Both the position numbers and the translations under genes were made by a program. From contig OZ023274.1 in the NCBI GenBank assembly GCA_964007475.1, positions 85,765,936-85,829,935 of the forward strand: a DNA stretch of 64,000 nt, written 5' to 3'. The notes beneath the pieces were generated by a model. The model saw only the letters and a list, made by a program, of their open reading frames with translations, searched no databases and had not been told where the DNA came from. Below, one piece after another: positions 1 to 13,720 of the stretch. This stretch comes from Hybos culiciformis (taxonomy: Eukaryota; Arthropoda; Insecta; Diptera; Hybotidae). Each line of letters opens with the position of its first letter. Position 1 is the first letter of the stretch.

Positions 1-3000
1 TTTAATTCAAACTTAACTCCATGGTTACCCAATGGTTAAGTATAATTATCAATAATTTTATGGTTATAGCACTTAAATGCATATCTGCTATTGAATTATT
101 TCCATAAGCAATATTCCCTTATTAAGCAAATGGTAATTCAAAAGTCGCCTGTAAACTTTTGCCTCAAAAAGATTAAAAGTTGAAATATTAATATTGTTTG
201 GTACATTTTCCAAAATAAACATTAATATTGGAATTCTAAACCATAATAAAGATAAACGTCCGTATTTTCTAGAATATCAATATAAAATTATATTTGCTTA
301 AAGCATTCATAATTTCCACTCATGTCTTCATCTGTTTATATATTAAAAGTACTTTTTTTTAAAGGTTCAATCAAGTTTAGGTCACTGCAGAGAATAATGA
401 ATATCTTCTAATCTTTTTCGTCATTTTTATAAAATTTTAAATAAACTTAAAAACATGCAACATATTAGTCAGATAGAAACAGGTTCTGCAAGACATTCCA
501 AAAATACTTTTAGAACAAATATAATTGTGATTGCAAAAAAAAACACTCTTATACGAGAAATATCAAGGATCTTGGATTTTCGGAACAATATATATAATAA
601 ACTTAATATTCATAAATATTGACCATAAAAGCAATTTAGATAGAATATTTATTATTAATGAAAAAAAAACCACAACGAAATGAATATTAAAAAACTTTTC
701 CGTATTCAATATTTTTCGAAAAACCATCGTAATTCTAAAACAACTTAAAATAATTAATATTTGAAAGGAAATCCTGACTCCATATTTTTGTTGAAGTAGA
801 AAAATTTGTTTGATCGACCTTCTGTCGTTTTTATACGGAAAATTGTTTTCTATTCTAACATTTGTTTTTCCTGATTTTCTTCTTTTTTTTTTTTTTCAAG
901 AGGAAAAATGGTACCCGGAAAAATAAAAAAAAAAAATAAAATAAAAATAAAAAATAAAAAAATCTAAAGCTCATAATAATATATCCTTGAATATTATGCC
1001 GTATGGTGCATTGACATTTAATGAAAATTATAATTTTTCTTCTGCACAACAACGAATATTAAATATAATGCACACAAAACAAAAAAAAATTAAATATATA
1101 CATACATATATAAAACATTTTGTTTTTGAGTAAACTACATAGAATATAAAATAATTTTAACAGTCTTCGTAAGACTGAAAAACATCATTTTAATTCTTTT
1201 TAGTTTATATATATATATATTTTTTTTTGTTTAAATAAATATATTTAAAATTGTGTAGTTGTGTAGTTGTTGAAGTTTGGTAAACATAGAGAAATAATAT
1301 AATGACGCTTCTGAGTTTTGAAACATACATTTTTATTAAGTATAGGCAAAAATAATATTTTTGACTCGGAGACTCGGAAATGTCTTTTACATGTATACTA
1401 TACATACTTGTATAATGTTATTTCTGGTTTCTGAAGGGTTAACAAATCGTTTTCTGTTTTGTTTTAAATTGAATTAATGTGAGAATATTCTAACTATGGG
1501 GTTATAGTTGAATTTAAATTAAAAATATTTTCAAGAAAATTTTTCAAAACATTACGAACTGATTATTTTAATATTAAATACCATGGTATTATGTACCATC
1601 ATCATTGTATAAACGTCATTTCAATAACAGATTCGATTACAGAACTATGAATTATTATTTTTCTATATTAAAAAGATAAAATTGCGCATTTTACACGTTG
1701 CTTTTCAGTTTTTATTCTACAACCGATTTTTTACAAAAAATAATCGCAATATTTTTGTCTACATTTCAAGAAAGTATTTACAGATGATTTATGATTTTCT
1801 TTATTTTCCGAAATATAGTATCAGAAAAAATATTTAAAAAAGAGAAAAAAAAAACACATATAATTCTCGTTTATATTCACCATCTTTGCGAATATGTACT
1901 TAAAAAAAAAAAATTCTTTAAATATTTAAAATTGAAATAAAATTAAGATCAAACCACGCGTTGACCCCAAACCTCTCACCTCCTATTTTATGTTCAAACA
2001 TTGTTGTTTTATTTTTATTTTATCTTCATTTATTATTTACTTAAAATTAGTTATTTATAACAAAATGTTATTGTTTTTGAAATTTCTTTTCCAATATAAA
2101 TAAGCAACATATATGTACATTACGTGAAAAAAGGATTTTTTTAATAACTTTCAGAAAAACATTTCGTTTCATTCATTTATTTATTTTTTTGATTATTTTT
2201 TTTTTTGATTCATTTGATGAAAACCAAGTGTTTTTTCTTGCATCCGTGCTGATTCAATATACATGTATGTATATTTACATTCTTTGCATTGCACACATTA
2301 TTGTTTCAACTTTTAAGCATTTTATATTGAAATTTTCATCATGCAATGCATATTATGAACATAATAATATTCTCTCTTTGCATAATAATATATAATGTTA
2401 CGAATTTCGAAGAAAGAAAAGGTGAATAATTTCTTATTTCTTTATTATATTCATATCGAAATTATAATTGTAATTGTGTTTAAATGAAGCGATGTCACAT
2501 TATTTATTGATGACCTAAGCTTTAATTCATTCGATAATAAAATTTAATTTTAACCTAAAACCCTAATTGAAACAACCAAATCAATATAAAAATTATTTTC
2601 CTATCTTTTATTATTATTATTTTATGATTATTACGATAAATAAAAGTTTAATTTTCCAAAGATTTTGGAATATAAATGTGGTCACATTACACATTATCCT
2701 ATATACATTCTTTTACAAAAAGGTTATTTTCAAAGTCAAAAAAATTAACTTTTACATAATGTTTTCCTTTTTTTGCCAATTTGCATATACGATTTCCCCT
2801 TTCGTTTTAATTCATCATGTTACGTAATATAATGTTATAAACAAGTTTCATATAACAATCATTCATGCTACTTATATGCAAAAGCTTGACAATATGTTTG
2901 ATGACCTCATCCTTTTTTTTTTTTTGTAATCTCATTAAAAAAAAATCCTTATCTTTAGAATTTTTAATAAGATAAAAAAAAAAGTGAAAAAAAAAGGAAT

Positions 3001-4167
3001 ATTTTGCAATGTAAATATTTTTGAGGTCTCATATAAAAAAGAGATTCATTTTAATAAGATGCTGCGTAAACATGTTGTATGAGAAAAAAAAATTATAAAT
3101 TTGTTTATTTCCTTATTCCTTTTTTTTTCTCAGTTTTTTTTCTTGCAATAATCTTTTATGTCCTTTTTAATACAGATTATTTATCAAAACAAGATAGGGT
3201 GAATTTTCAAAATTATACCTTTTAGTTTTGATTTTTTTTTTTCAAAGTGGTAAACAAAAACTTTATGTGTGAATTTATAGTTTCCTTAGAGTGCGCTTGA
3301 TTTATTTGAAATTAATTTTTTCAGACTTTAATAGGATCAATCAAAGAATTCGTTAATTAAAAATTATATAAAATTAAATAAAATTAAAAGTACATAATAA
3401 GTACGTAGGTATGTGTGTACACATTTTTTAAATGCCTCGGAAATTGTGCATATTACCATATTGTATGCTCAAAGGACTTTTGCAACTATACGTGGAAATA
3501 TATTTTTTTGTGATCTTATATAATATTATATGTTTGTTGAATGCCAAAAAAGATAAGAATTAAATTTCTGCGACATTCTATACTAAGTTATTTTGATTAA
3601 ATATATTTATATTAAACTCAAAAATTTAACAGGTTCATAAACAGTTTTTTTTAAATGAAGGTATTATAAATTTTAGTTAAACCAATTTTAGCTATTACCT
3701 TATATATTTATTTTAAAATTAAACATATTTCTGTATCACTTTTTAATTTATATTACGAATCTATTATTATTCAAAATTAGATTTTCATAAATACATAAGT
3801 TACAAAAAATTTTAAATTGTTATCGAAACTAAATTTATAATTTCTCTTTTTAACTTGATTTTAGATCTTTGAACAAAAAAACAATAAGACTTGCTTCTTC
3901 ACTTTATTTTATTCAAATAAGTAGTTTCTAATTTTGAAGGCTTGAATAAAATCAAGACCGTTTTATCGCATATTTCGTAATCAAATCAATATTCTCTTAG
4001 CTTTTATTTTTTTTTTGTTAACAGCTACATTGTTCCACAGAATAACAAAAATATCGTTGCAAGTTTGTTATTACATTATAAACAAAAAATTTTAACTTCT
4101 TACAGAAATACCCATGTGTTGTATTTTCTTTTATATCCTCATGAATATTAAATTTCTGTTTATTGTT

Positions 4168-4170
<3 letters not shown>

Positions 4171-4212
<42 letters not shown>
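4171..4212. repeat. (ATT)14 microsatellite
   Basis: Fourteen uninterrupted ATT units, followed directly by a short T run. This is the longest clean trinucleotide array in the window. Confidence 0.95.
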
Positions 4213-7200
4213 TTTTTAATTTTTAACAAATTTAATATTATATGATATATTGAAATATATAATATGTATATAAATAAATATAAAAAAAAAAAAAAACACA
4301 AAGAAAAAATGTTAAATTAGATTTCGTTTAAAATAAAATTCTTGTTTGCTAAAAATAATTTTGTTTACGTTCGAATATTTTCTTTTTTCTTTTTATTTTA
4401 ATTTGCATAAAATTTATTTTATTTTTTTTTGCTAGAATATAAGAAATTTTCATTTGTCTCTGATATTAAAAAAAAAATAATTGTGCATTTATGAAGGCGG
4501 ACTATACAAACTATATATACATTCATATACAATATTGTATAACAACAATAAAAAATTTATATTTGATCCTCTGTGATAAATATTTATTAATATTTATTTT
4601 AATTTTATACTACAGGGATTCCCTTTTTTGCAATTTAAACTAATGACAATTTTAATTTCGTTGAAAATATCAAAGCTTTTTTTTAACAATTTTTTATTAT
4701 GTTGACTTTTATGTTATTTACCAAAATGTACATTTTATATATATATGTAAGGGATATTATATGTAAATTTGACTTTTCAAGTTCAATAGCACAGAAATTA
4801 AAAGAAGAAATTAATGGAAGTTGTTAAATATTTATTTAAGTGGAAAAATTCATTTCAAGCAAAATTAAATAAAATTTCTAGATCTTGCCTGAACATTTTT
4901 CAAAACTTTTGGCATTTAACATAAAATGTTTGTTATCACTTAAAGATATATATGAGAATTATCATTATTTCGAAATTTCCTCAACATTATTCAAAAAAAA
5001 ATCAACTACATAAATGTAAGTTAATTAATCACTTAATCAGCAAATAAAATTTAAAATAATTTTACTATTACATTAAGTGCCTATGTATACAATTTAACTT
5101 TATTAATTAAATTTTGCATGCATTATCAATTGAACGTATGGGATAGGCCCACTGGAATATAATTACGAAAGTAAAAAAAATTAAGGTTGTAAAAATAAAT
5201 ATTTTACTTCTGCATGTAATTTGTTCAGCTCGGAATTCACAAGAAATTTGCTAAGCAATATTGATGTAATTGAAAATTAAATATTTTGACAACTTGTTTT
5301 ACATTTTTATATTATGTACATTAACTACATTTTATTTTTCGTATTTTAAGTGCATAATATAATATTTTTCACTGAAAAAATTAATTTCATTCAATAGTTG
5401 ACTGACAAATTGAACAATAATTCAATATACATAAATCCATGTATATATCATAGCTTTCATTCTGCTTTATCAGGCCATTAAAAATTTGTATAATTATGCA
5501 ATATGCATATGATTCGTTAAAAAAAAAAAATTAATGATTTATTGACAAATTAAAAAAAAAAATTTACACAGTTTTTATTAGAAGTTGAAAAAAAAAAAAA
5601 AAAATTTGATGGAATATATTTTTATGAGATTGAAGTGATGTTGTGACATATGATTCGTAATTTGCACACGATGTGTATTATATTTTTATTTTTCATTAAA
5701 AAAAATATTTTTTTTTTTTTGATAGGTACATATATCTAGATAAGTTCAATTAACAATGTATGTAGAGAAATTCTCTATTAAAATTCAAAAATTGAACTCA
5801 TATGTGTTAATCAAAAAAGCTGAGCTCGTTAACATATTGGTCATCAGGGAAATAACTAGTTTCTATACGATGTGTAAAAAAAATCTTAATGTACAAATTA
5901 ATTGATTATATAGTTTTGATATACTGTTCGATACTACTATTTTTGTTATCAAGACTGCTTACAGAAATTGTTTCCATATTTGCCAAATTGTTTAAATTAG
6001 TATATAAATTTTTTTTTTTATCCAAAAACTCGCAATATTTTTCCAAACGTAGAAAGTTCGTATATATTTAGAACCTCGGCCCAAATATTCTTTTTTCTAG
6101 AGCTCCCACACTTTGTGCAACAAAAAAAGGAACTTTGGCGAAAAATTATTTAGTTTTACCAACCCTATTATTTTGAAATTGAGAACGTAAAAATTCTTTA
6201 ATATTCATCACTTAAATTACTATGAAAAGGACAAATTGTAAAAAAGAATATTTTAAATTGTTATTATCAATTGTGGATTTGTTTTGATATTATACCTTTG
6301 TTTTATTAAGTCAAAGGATCAGTCAATTTAAATTTTCAAAATAACTTGTTTGTTTGAATGTGATAATTTAAATTTCTCGAACTGTTGTATATTTTGTATC
6401 ACGAACCATTTGAAAATGTTTATAACCAGTTTTGATAATATAATATAGAATTTAAATTTAAAATTACAGAAAAATTGTATTATACCCCACCCGTATGGTT
6501 TGGGTGTTAAGTTATATTTACATAATAACAATTTTATACACATAAAAACCATTTAGGCTGGAACTAAATTAACTTTATATAATGTTAGAACCAGAAATGT
6601 TATTTTCGATAAGATTGTGAACAGTTTAATTTTTTGTAATTCATCAAAGCTGGGAGAGGCACTTCTAAGAACCATATATTCAATACATTCAATTAACAAT
6701 CAATTATATCATGTTTCTTTTCTTTTTTTAAGTTTTTCGACCCGTCCCAAAAAACATTGTAACAAAAATAGTCATTAAAATGCATATTTAATATTGATTA
6801 ATTTTTTGTTTCCCATTTTTTATTTATTTTTTTGCAATAAATTACTATTAATTTTCAATCAATTAATCATTTTGATAATCAAGATATGTCAGATTAAATG
6901 CATAAAAGATAAAAATTTTAATTTTTTGTATAAATTTATGTGATTATGTACAAAATGTTATTTTTAAGCTATTTAATTAATTAACTTGAAAGGACATTGC
7001 TTGGTCTGACAATGTACTGTTGTGAACTTCCAGTTTTCTGTAAATTTCTATATTACATATACTTAGATGATGATGCTTGTCTTTTTGCAGGATAAGTATC
7101 CAAAGATATGTATTTCTAAAGTTTATAAAATTATTTTTTAATTAATTTTTCGTAAATTTTATTTTTAATTTAACAAAAATAGTTTGAAATTGTATTACAT

Positions 7201-8346
7201 GTATCATATCGCAGAATCTATTTACCACTGGCTTCACCAGCATCAACTCTTTTTGAAAATAATCATATAAAAAAAAATGTTTTGGAAAAAAACAAAATAA
7301 TTAAAATTGAATTCAAGTTTTCTCTTTTTTTTTTTTTTCTTTTTCAAATTTCACTTAACTTTTTAAGTTCAATTTGATTTGACATAATATTGCAATCAGT
7401 TTCAAGTTTTTCAACATATCATTTATTTTTTGGTTGAAAATCAATTATATTTTATTATTTTTAACGTTTAAAATACCAATCAAATAATATTTAGGAAAAA
7501 TAATTGGATTGAAATGGTATTTGCTGTATTTTTTCAACTAATTCTGTAAGTAAAATACAACGTTCTTCTATAATAAAATGTAATACGTTATAAAAAAAAT
7601 TATTAAAATTTTTTACTTCTTATTAAGCAATTTTAAGGACAAGAACTAAGAAACAATAATACCGAAAAAAAAAAACTCAAATGGGTTTCAGTTAGAGTTG
7701 GAAGCATTAAAATTTCTGTTGATTTTATTTTTATTTAAAAGTATAACTTTTTCAAATTTTAAAAGTGTAAGCAGTTGATTTTCAATTAAACCTCACGTCA
7801 TAATAATTGAATTCCTTGTAAATATTCGTAAACTTATATAATAATAATTAATTAAATACTAACTGCAGGAGGAAAAATTGTTGCGCCTTATGCATATCTG
7901 TCTTATAATTTCATAAGTTATTAATTAATGTATTCTGAATATTATTTAAAAAACATAAAGCGTATATTCATAAAACTTTCCTTTGGATCTGGATCTATAT
8001 AATATAGAAAAAATCTTTAAACGTAACTTTCAAGCAATTTTTTTTGCTTAAAAATAACGAAATACTTTATTAAAACACAAATTCTGATGAAAAAAAAATA
8101 TTTTAGAATAAAATTTAAAATAAATTTTATTTTCAGCACATTGTATATAATATATATCTACTGTTTTTATTTATGCGAATTTTCAACTATTTGCAAAGTG
8201 TTTAAAATAAGAGACATTAATTATAAAAGTTTTGCTACTTCAACAACATTTTAAATTTCTATAGTTTTTCTTTATTAAAACTAACAAATAATTGTTTTTT
8301 GGGGAAATTCATAAAATGACTAATTTAAAATCTCGCAGCTTCTTAA

Positions 8347-8583
8347 TTTACTGTTAAAGTACGACGTTTGCGCAAGAATTATGTGTATACCAAAGAAACT
8401 TTGGAATTTCTAAGAATCATTTTCATGGACTTGGTGAATGAAATCAAAAATGATGAACAGAATATCCAAACTAGCAGATACGATAAATCTACTTTGATTA
8501 TGTACAATTTCAAAATAGTAAAAAACAATTTAAAAAAACTTCTAACTTGTAGCAAACTGCTTGCTTATGAAACTCAGTTCTAG
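8347..8583 (+). other. Orphan open frame of unknown nature, possible gene remnant
   Basis: A 78-codon frame stays open from after a TAA at 8344 to TAG at 8581-8583. It has no ATG near its left end; the first internal Met codon is in 'IFMDLV'. Composition is more balanced than the surrounding intron. The predicted peptide is mixed and charged (for example YTKETLEFLRIIFMDLVNEI), unlike the Lys/Phe/Ile/Asn homopolymer peptides that AT-rich spacer gives. A CAG at 8336-8338 could be a splice acceptor, but the frame from there hits TAA at once. I do not recognise the protein. It could be a decayed retrocopy, a transposon fragment, or chance. Confidence 0.2.
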
Positions 8584-9642
8584 CAACGAAAAACTTATTT
8601 TATTAAATAAATGAAAGAGGAAAATAGATTAAATTAAAAAAAAAAGTTATTTTTTTTTAAATTAACTTTCATTTTATTTTAAATTTAAAGAATTTTCTTT
8701 CTTTTTTTTGTACATTATTTATTTTCCATGAATCAAATTAAACAATTGCTAATTTTAATTATTGGGGAGATATTGAAAAATATATATATTTATGTACTGC
8801 ACACAGCTGATTAAGTTTTGCATTCTAATTTACTAATCCGATGAAGGAAACTTGATCAATTTAATATGTACAAACTATACTTAGGTATGTATCTATTCTA
8901 TTGAGCCATTGTCTGATTTAAAAAAAAAACCAAATACAACCATAACCACAAATTGCCCAAAGTTAATAAAAAATTATATTGCGAGAGTTTTTACTTAAAT
9001 TAATTGGATAAAGATTTTCAAATAAGTATAAAAACGAAAAGAAACAATTTTGAGCAAATTCTGTATTTATTTATTTTTTCATAATAATTATGTCTGTGCA
9101 GTCAATTTTTGATCTTAATTTAATGAATAATAAAAAAAACATTGTCCCAAAACATGTATCTACATACCTACATACTTGTTAATGTAACTAGCATAGTATA
9201 ATGTTTTTACTCAAAAATTTATTCGAAAATTTTTCAAGTGAAACAATTTACCACGCAAATTCAATTTTCTGTCACCTGAACAACAAAAAATAAAAAAAAA
9301 TAAATTATGAAAATTATATTTTTATTATATTTTTCTTCTTTTTTTTTTGTTTTTTATTTTTGGTAAAATAATTTAATTAGATTTGTGTCAGCTTCATTTA
9401 AATATTAAAAAGGTCAAAGGAAAAAATTTTGCATAAAAATTTTAATGTAATTAAGATTTTTCTTTGCGACTAAGGGTAAGAAATTTTTTTTTATTCATTA
9501 TAATATAATTTTATAAAGTATGTACAATATGTAAAGTATTTACTTGACACGATTATCATAAAATACAAAGTATAATATGTATATGTATATTGTATATTAT
9601 ATAAACCAAAAAAATATTCTTAAAATTCATTTGCTTATCATC

Positions 9643-9662
9643 ATAGTATATTAATATACTAT
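9643..9662. repeat. 20-bp perfect palindrome
   Basis: ATAGTATATTAATATACTAT equals its own reverse complement. In DNA this AT-rich it may be chance; no flanking duplication or element boundary was seen. Confidence 0.6.
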
Positions 9663-12276
9663 TTTTTATTTAAGATTTGAAAAGGTTATCTATTAGGTAA
9701 ATTGTTGTGGAAAATTGCTAGAAGTATATTTACTTAAAAAAAAAACTTTTTTTCATCCTGAAATGCATCAAAAATGCAAGGATAAACTTCTTTCTAACTG
9801 CAAAACTGCAAAACCTTAATTATATAAAATATTTCAACTACCCCTCATCAATTCCTAAAGTTATTAAAATACATATTTAATAAATTTATAAGTTATAACT
9901 TAATAATTTTTAAAAACAAAACTTTAAATTTAAGTGATTTAAAGTTGCAGTTTAACAGTATATACATTATACACCCACATATATTTAATATCAACTTTTC
10001 TTATCAAAAGCTTTTAATAATTCGATATCCTAAGTAAAACATTTTTTTTTTACTAATAATTGTTAATTTGAAGAAAAAAAGGAAGAAAATAACATCAAAT
10101 TCAAATATTTCTTAGCAAAAAAATTTCCCTTTCCAATTATGTACATAAAGCATTATAGATAGAAATTTCTTCTTTTTTTTATACTCAACTAAATCCCTTT
10201 TGATGCTTCTATATATAATTTTCCTAATAAAGCTTACAAGTAGGATGTGATGGGTTGAAGTAGAAAAATTAATGAGATTTAGATGGGAAATAATAAATTT
10301 TATTTCTTTTTTTTTTTTTTCTGTTGCTGCCATTTAAAGAGTCAAAATGAAATCCTTTTTAAAGAGGATAAAATAGTAACAAAAAAAAAACAAAAAAAAA
10401 CTGAAAAAGAGTTCTTTCTTTGTAATTTTGTAGGTCAAAGTTGAATACCAATTGTCCAAAATTATAGAAGGCTTATAAAAATGTTTAATACAACAAGGAA
10501 AAAAAAAATAACGAAGTCTTATTCCACTCTGAATGAAAATAAATCAATCAATGTTGAACTTTATTGGCAGGTTGTTCACACATGATAAGAAAAAAAAATA
10601 ATAACAATAAAAAATTTGTTAGATATTAAAGTTCAACGAAAAAAAAAAAGGAAATTTTTACAACAAAATATATTAATAATAAGTACATATAATATGAAAA
10701 TAAATAAAGTTAAAATCCTTTTGAAAAATTTATTAAATAGATTTTTTTGATAAGAATTTTTATATACAATGTTTGTTAGAGCTTTACCAACATAAAAAAA
10801 AAAAAAACTGAAAAGATTTCAAAATTCAACGATGTAACAATATCAATTTTATAGCTCTCTACACAGTGTGACGACTTTATAGGTGTAAATTGAAAATAAA
10901 TAAATAATCCAAAAAGGAGTTTTTTGTTCTGTTTGTTAGGCCCAAGAAAATGAAATGCAAAATATTTCTTTTGCAATGAACAAAAAAACATGAAATATTT
11001 TGCCGCTTAATAATTTATCTGACTTATTGTGTCCACACACAATCGATTTTCTTCAACCTTCAGTAGAACTCAAAATAAAAGAGAGATTGAAAGATTATTT
11101 TCATTCTCACTTAATATTATTTTGGAATCGTTGAGTAGAACTTTTTGTTTTCGATGTTTTGCATTATATAAATTTCAATAAATCTTATATAATCAACGCT
11201 CCCATAATCAATCTAGACAAATCATCATTCTTAAGCATCATCTAACTTATCAATTGAAATAATTTATTGACAATATGAAATTAAAAGACTTATGAGATTT
11301 ATATCGATTTGACATAGTACACAATCAACAACCGGTAATCTGTAGTAACAGAATATATAAAGTTATAATTTAAAGAGATGAAAAAGTTTTCGTTTTATTT
11401 TTATATAATGGATAATTAATTAACAGTTTGAGGGAATAATAATTAAAAGAAAAATGAGAATTCTTTTCTTTTTCTTATATTTAAAAGTTTTTGTGGTTAT
11501 TATTTCCTCAGAAAATTTTTCATATTAATATTTTCAGAATTTTCCAATGAACTTAACTATTGTTATATTCAAAAAAATAATAATAAAACTAAGAAATAAA
11601 TTTTATAAATTTCTTTATTTTATTTAAATTTTTTATTAGGTACAGTTGAAAAAAAAATAAAAATTATTTTCCCACTAAATGTTTCAGTTTTTTTTAAGAA
11701 AACCTAAGAAGAAATTATACTTTAGGGAGAAATTAAAATATGAAAAGATTAAGGAAATTAAAATTTCTTTCCATTTTCCACAATTTTCTTATTTTATATT
11801 TTTATTATTTTCTGGTAGAGATTTTATTTTTCAATAATGGTTAAACATTTTTATTTTTTGTTATGGAAATAATTTAAGATATTCCTTTAAGGATATTAAA
11901 AAATTCTATATTTATAAATATATTAAAAAGCTAGGTTATTTACTTAAATAAAATATTAAAGTAAAATTTTAAATTCGAATGTTTATTTACATTTTTATAT
12001 AAAATTTATTTTGACATATTATTGTTAGGCATTTGAATGCAGAAGTGTCATACTAAGTAATCTCGCAAATTTGTGAATATTTAATTTTTTAATGTGATTT
12101 AAATGCAATTTGTTGTACCTAGGGCTATTTCATTAAATATCCAAAACATTATAGTGTATAAGTACATAGTATTAACATTATACATTTTCGTCATCCTCTA
12201 AGTGGATATTACCGTATGAGATTAAAGCTTATAAATTAATTTAAAAAAAATTGTAATAAAAATTAAAAAATCAATT

Positions 12277-12324
12277 TCATCAACATTATAAATTCATTTT
12301 TCATTAACATTATAAATTCATTTA
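12277..12324. repeat. 24-bp tandem duplication
   Basis: Two adjacent copies of a unit containing TCATYAACATTATAAATTCA, with period 24 and a single C/T difference near the start. It is probably a local slippage duplication. Confidence 0.75.
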
Positions 12325-12768
12325 TGTTATACATAAAATATTCATTTAATATGCAAAAATTGATTTTTGTTTCAACAGTAATGAATTAATTAAAATGGAA
12401 ACGCTAGAGTAGGTACAGAATTACTCAAAAAAAAAACCATTAAAGTATTCAATCACTGTTTGTTTATTATAAAATTAACATGAATGTAATGACACACCTT
12501 TTCACACACCATTATAGAAACCTTATTCCATTATATAGTTCTTTGTCCTTGGTCTAGAAAAAAATAACAACGAAAACTTCAAAAATCACAAAGCTACATT
12601 TTCTTAAATTTTAATCTAAAAAAAAAACTAAATAAATTACAAAAACAAAACTAATTTTTTATTCTCATGATATCAATATTTCTTCAACATACTCTTTCTG
12701 TTCAAAATAAAAATATGAAAAAAAAAGTATTATCCTTAGAATGAACATTATGAATTTTTTATTTACAG

Positions 12769-13287
12769 GATTACCCGCCAATGGAATTTAATACCATACC
12801 ACCATTACCGTTAACACATATGCAGCCGCAACAAACACTTATACCAACGGGTGGTGGCACTCTTAGACGTGGTGGAATTATAAGAAATATTGTGCCACCA
12901 CCAGATGTAACACATCATACAACACCATTACCACAACAACATGATTTACATCCAAACAGTACAACAGCATCAACACAAACTGGTAACGGTTCAGCCGGTG
13001 GTGGCCAATTGAATAATTTAAGTGGCTTATCACAAGTATCTGGACAACAAACCTCAACCCCAAAACAACCTCAAAGTATTCTAAAAGATCCAAAACGTAA
13101 TATTCAACAACAACAGCAACAACAACAGCAGCCACAACAATTACAAATATTGAATGTACCAACAGGTTGTGTTGGACCAAATCAACCAAATGGTCTATTA
13201 ATTGGTACTTATGATCCAAATACACATAATTTAAGTACATTTAACGCAACTATGGGCTATTCAGATGCGGATGGTCATTTAGTGTAG
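12769..13287 (+). CDS. sns: Nephrin-family adhesion receptor, last coding exon (probable Sns)
   Basis: This is a terminal coding exon. A T-rich tract and TTTACAG at 12762-12768 form a splice acceptor, and the frame runs 172 codons from Asp (DYPPMEF...) to TAG at 13285-13287. The peptide has no membrane segment and is Pro/Gln/Thr/Asn/His-rich. It contains a Gly-rich LRRGG stretch, STPKQPQSILKDPKR, a nine-Gln run at about 13105-13131, a TYDPN tyrosine site, and the C-terminus GYSDADGHLV. The last four residues match the end of vertebrate nephrin (RGHLV as I recall). A cytoplasmic tail of the nephrin orthologue Sns therefore fits, and Sns lies near RyR in Drosophila region 44F as I recall. Sns and its paralogue Hibris are immunoglobulin-domain surface proteins in myoblast fusion and nephrocyte diaphragms; their extracellular exons would lie left of the window. 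Hibris cannot be excluded from the tail alone. Codon use and GC are far above the flanks, so coding status is secure; the family call is moderate. Confidence 0.72.
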   Translation, partial: DYPPMEFNTIPPLPLTHMQPQQTLIPTGGGTLRRGGIIRNIVPPPDVTHHTTPLPQQHDLHPNSTTASTQTGNGSAGGGQLNNLSGLSQVSGQQTSTPKQPQSILKDPKRNIQQQQQQQQQPQQLQILNVPTGCVGPNQPNGLLIGTYDPNTHNLSTFNATMGYSDADGHLV

Positions 13288-13440
13288 TCTTTGGTGTTTA
13301 GTCCCCCCCCACCACTACAACTACAATCACCACCTCTCTGTTACAATAATCATAAAATAATATTTCATGATATTGAACATCAACAAAAAGCCCTATTTAG
13401 TAATAGTAGTAGTAGCAGCTCAAATCTAGTTTTATTATAA
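13288..13440 (+). other. In-frame open extension after the stop, candidate readthrough region
   Basis: Directly after the TAG, the same frame remains open for 50 codons to TAA at 13438-13440. By hand count the extension is about one third G+C, while the next 60 bases hold only two G/C. The peptide would be Pro/Gln/Ser-rich (SPPPPLQLQSPP near the start, an Asn plus Ser run near the end), which resembles the tail before the stop. Its codons include mixed synonyms (AGT, AGC and TCA for Ser). Alternatives are a 3' UTR with low-complexity repeats, a recently acquired stop, or an error in the eight-C run at 13303-13310 that would shift the frame. Confidence 0.4.
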
Positions 13441-13720
13441 AATTAACAAATTGAAAATTTTTTTAATTATTATTAATTATATAAAATAATTAATTATTTT
13501 AATTATTAATTTTTATTACAAATTCATTATATTTTAAAAAAAAATTTTAGTTATATATATATATATGTGTTTTTGTATATAGTAAATAATAATTATATAT
13601 ATATATTGAAAAATTATGGATACGCATGTTTTATGTATGTTTGAAGTCTAACTGAATGTATATGTATGAATCTAAACAATAATGTGAGCAAAATAAAATA
13701 AAAAAAAAACAATAAAAGTT
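13288..13720 (+). other. 3' untranslated region of the nephrin-family gene (end approximate)
   Basis: Non-coding sequence downstream of the stop (except for the possible extension to 13440). AATAAA hexamers at 13692-13697 and 13711-13716 are the first well-placed polyadenylation signals. Many more AATAAA matches follow simply because the DNA is AT-rich, so the true cleavage site cannot be fixed from sequence. The orientation follows from the upstream exon. Confidence 0.4.

Larger units (their letters stand above)
1..12768. other. Non-coding, probably last intron of the nephrin-family gene
   Basis: No exon with a coding signature, splice pair and plausible protein could be supported here. The DNA is about four-fifths A+T with many poly(A)/poly(T) tracts. 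Because the exon at 12769 begins right after a splice acceptor, at least the right part must be intron of the same + strand gene; whether the whole stretch is one intron cannot be seen. Visible contents are an (ATT) microsatellite at 4171, a moderately GC-richer open frame at 8347-8583, a 20-bp palindrome at 9643 and a 24-bp tandem duplication at 12277. Confidence 0.6.

Noticed and set aside
12878..13240. Long minus-strand open frame over the nephrin-family exon
   Set aside because: It is the mirror of the codon-biased + strand exon; Val/Tyr/Leu repeats come from reverse-complemented CAA/ACC/ATT-type codons.
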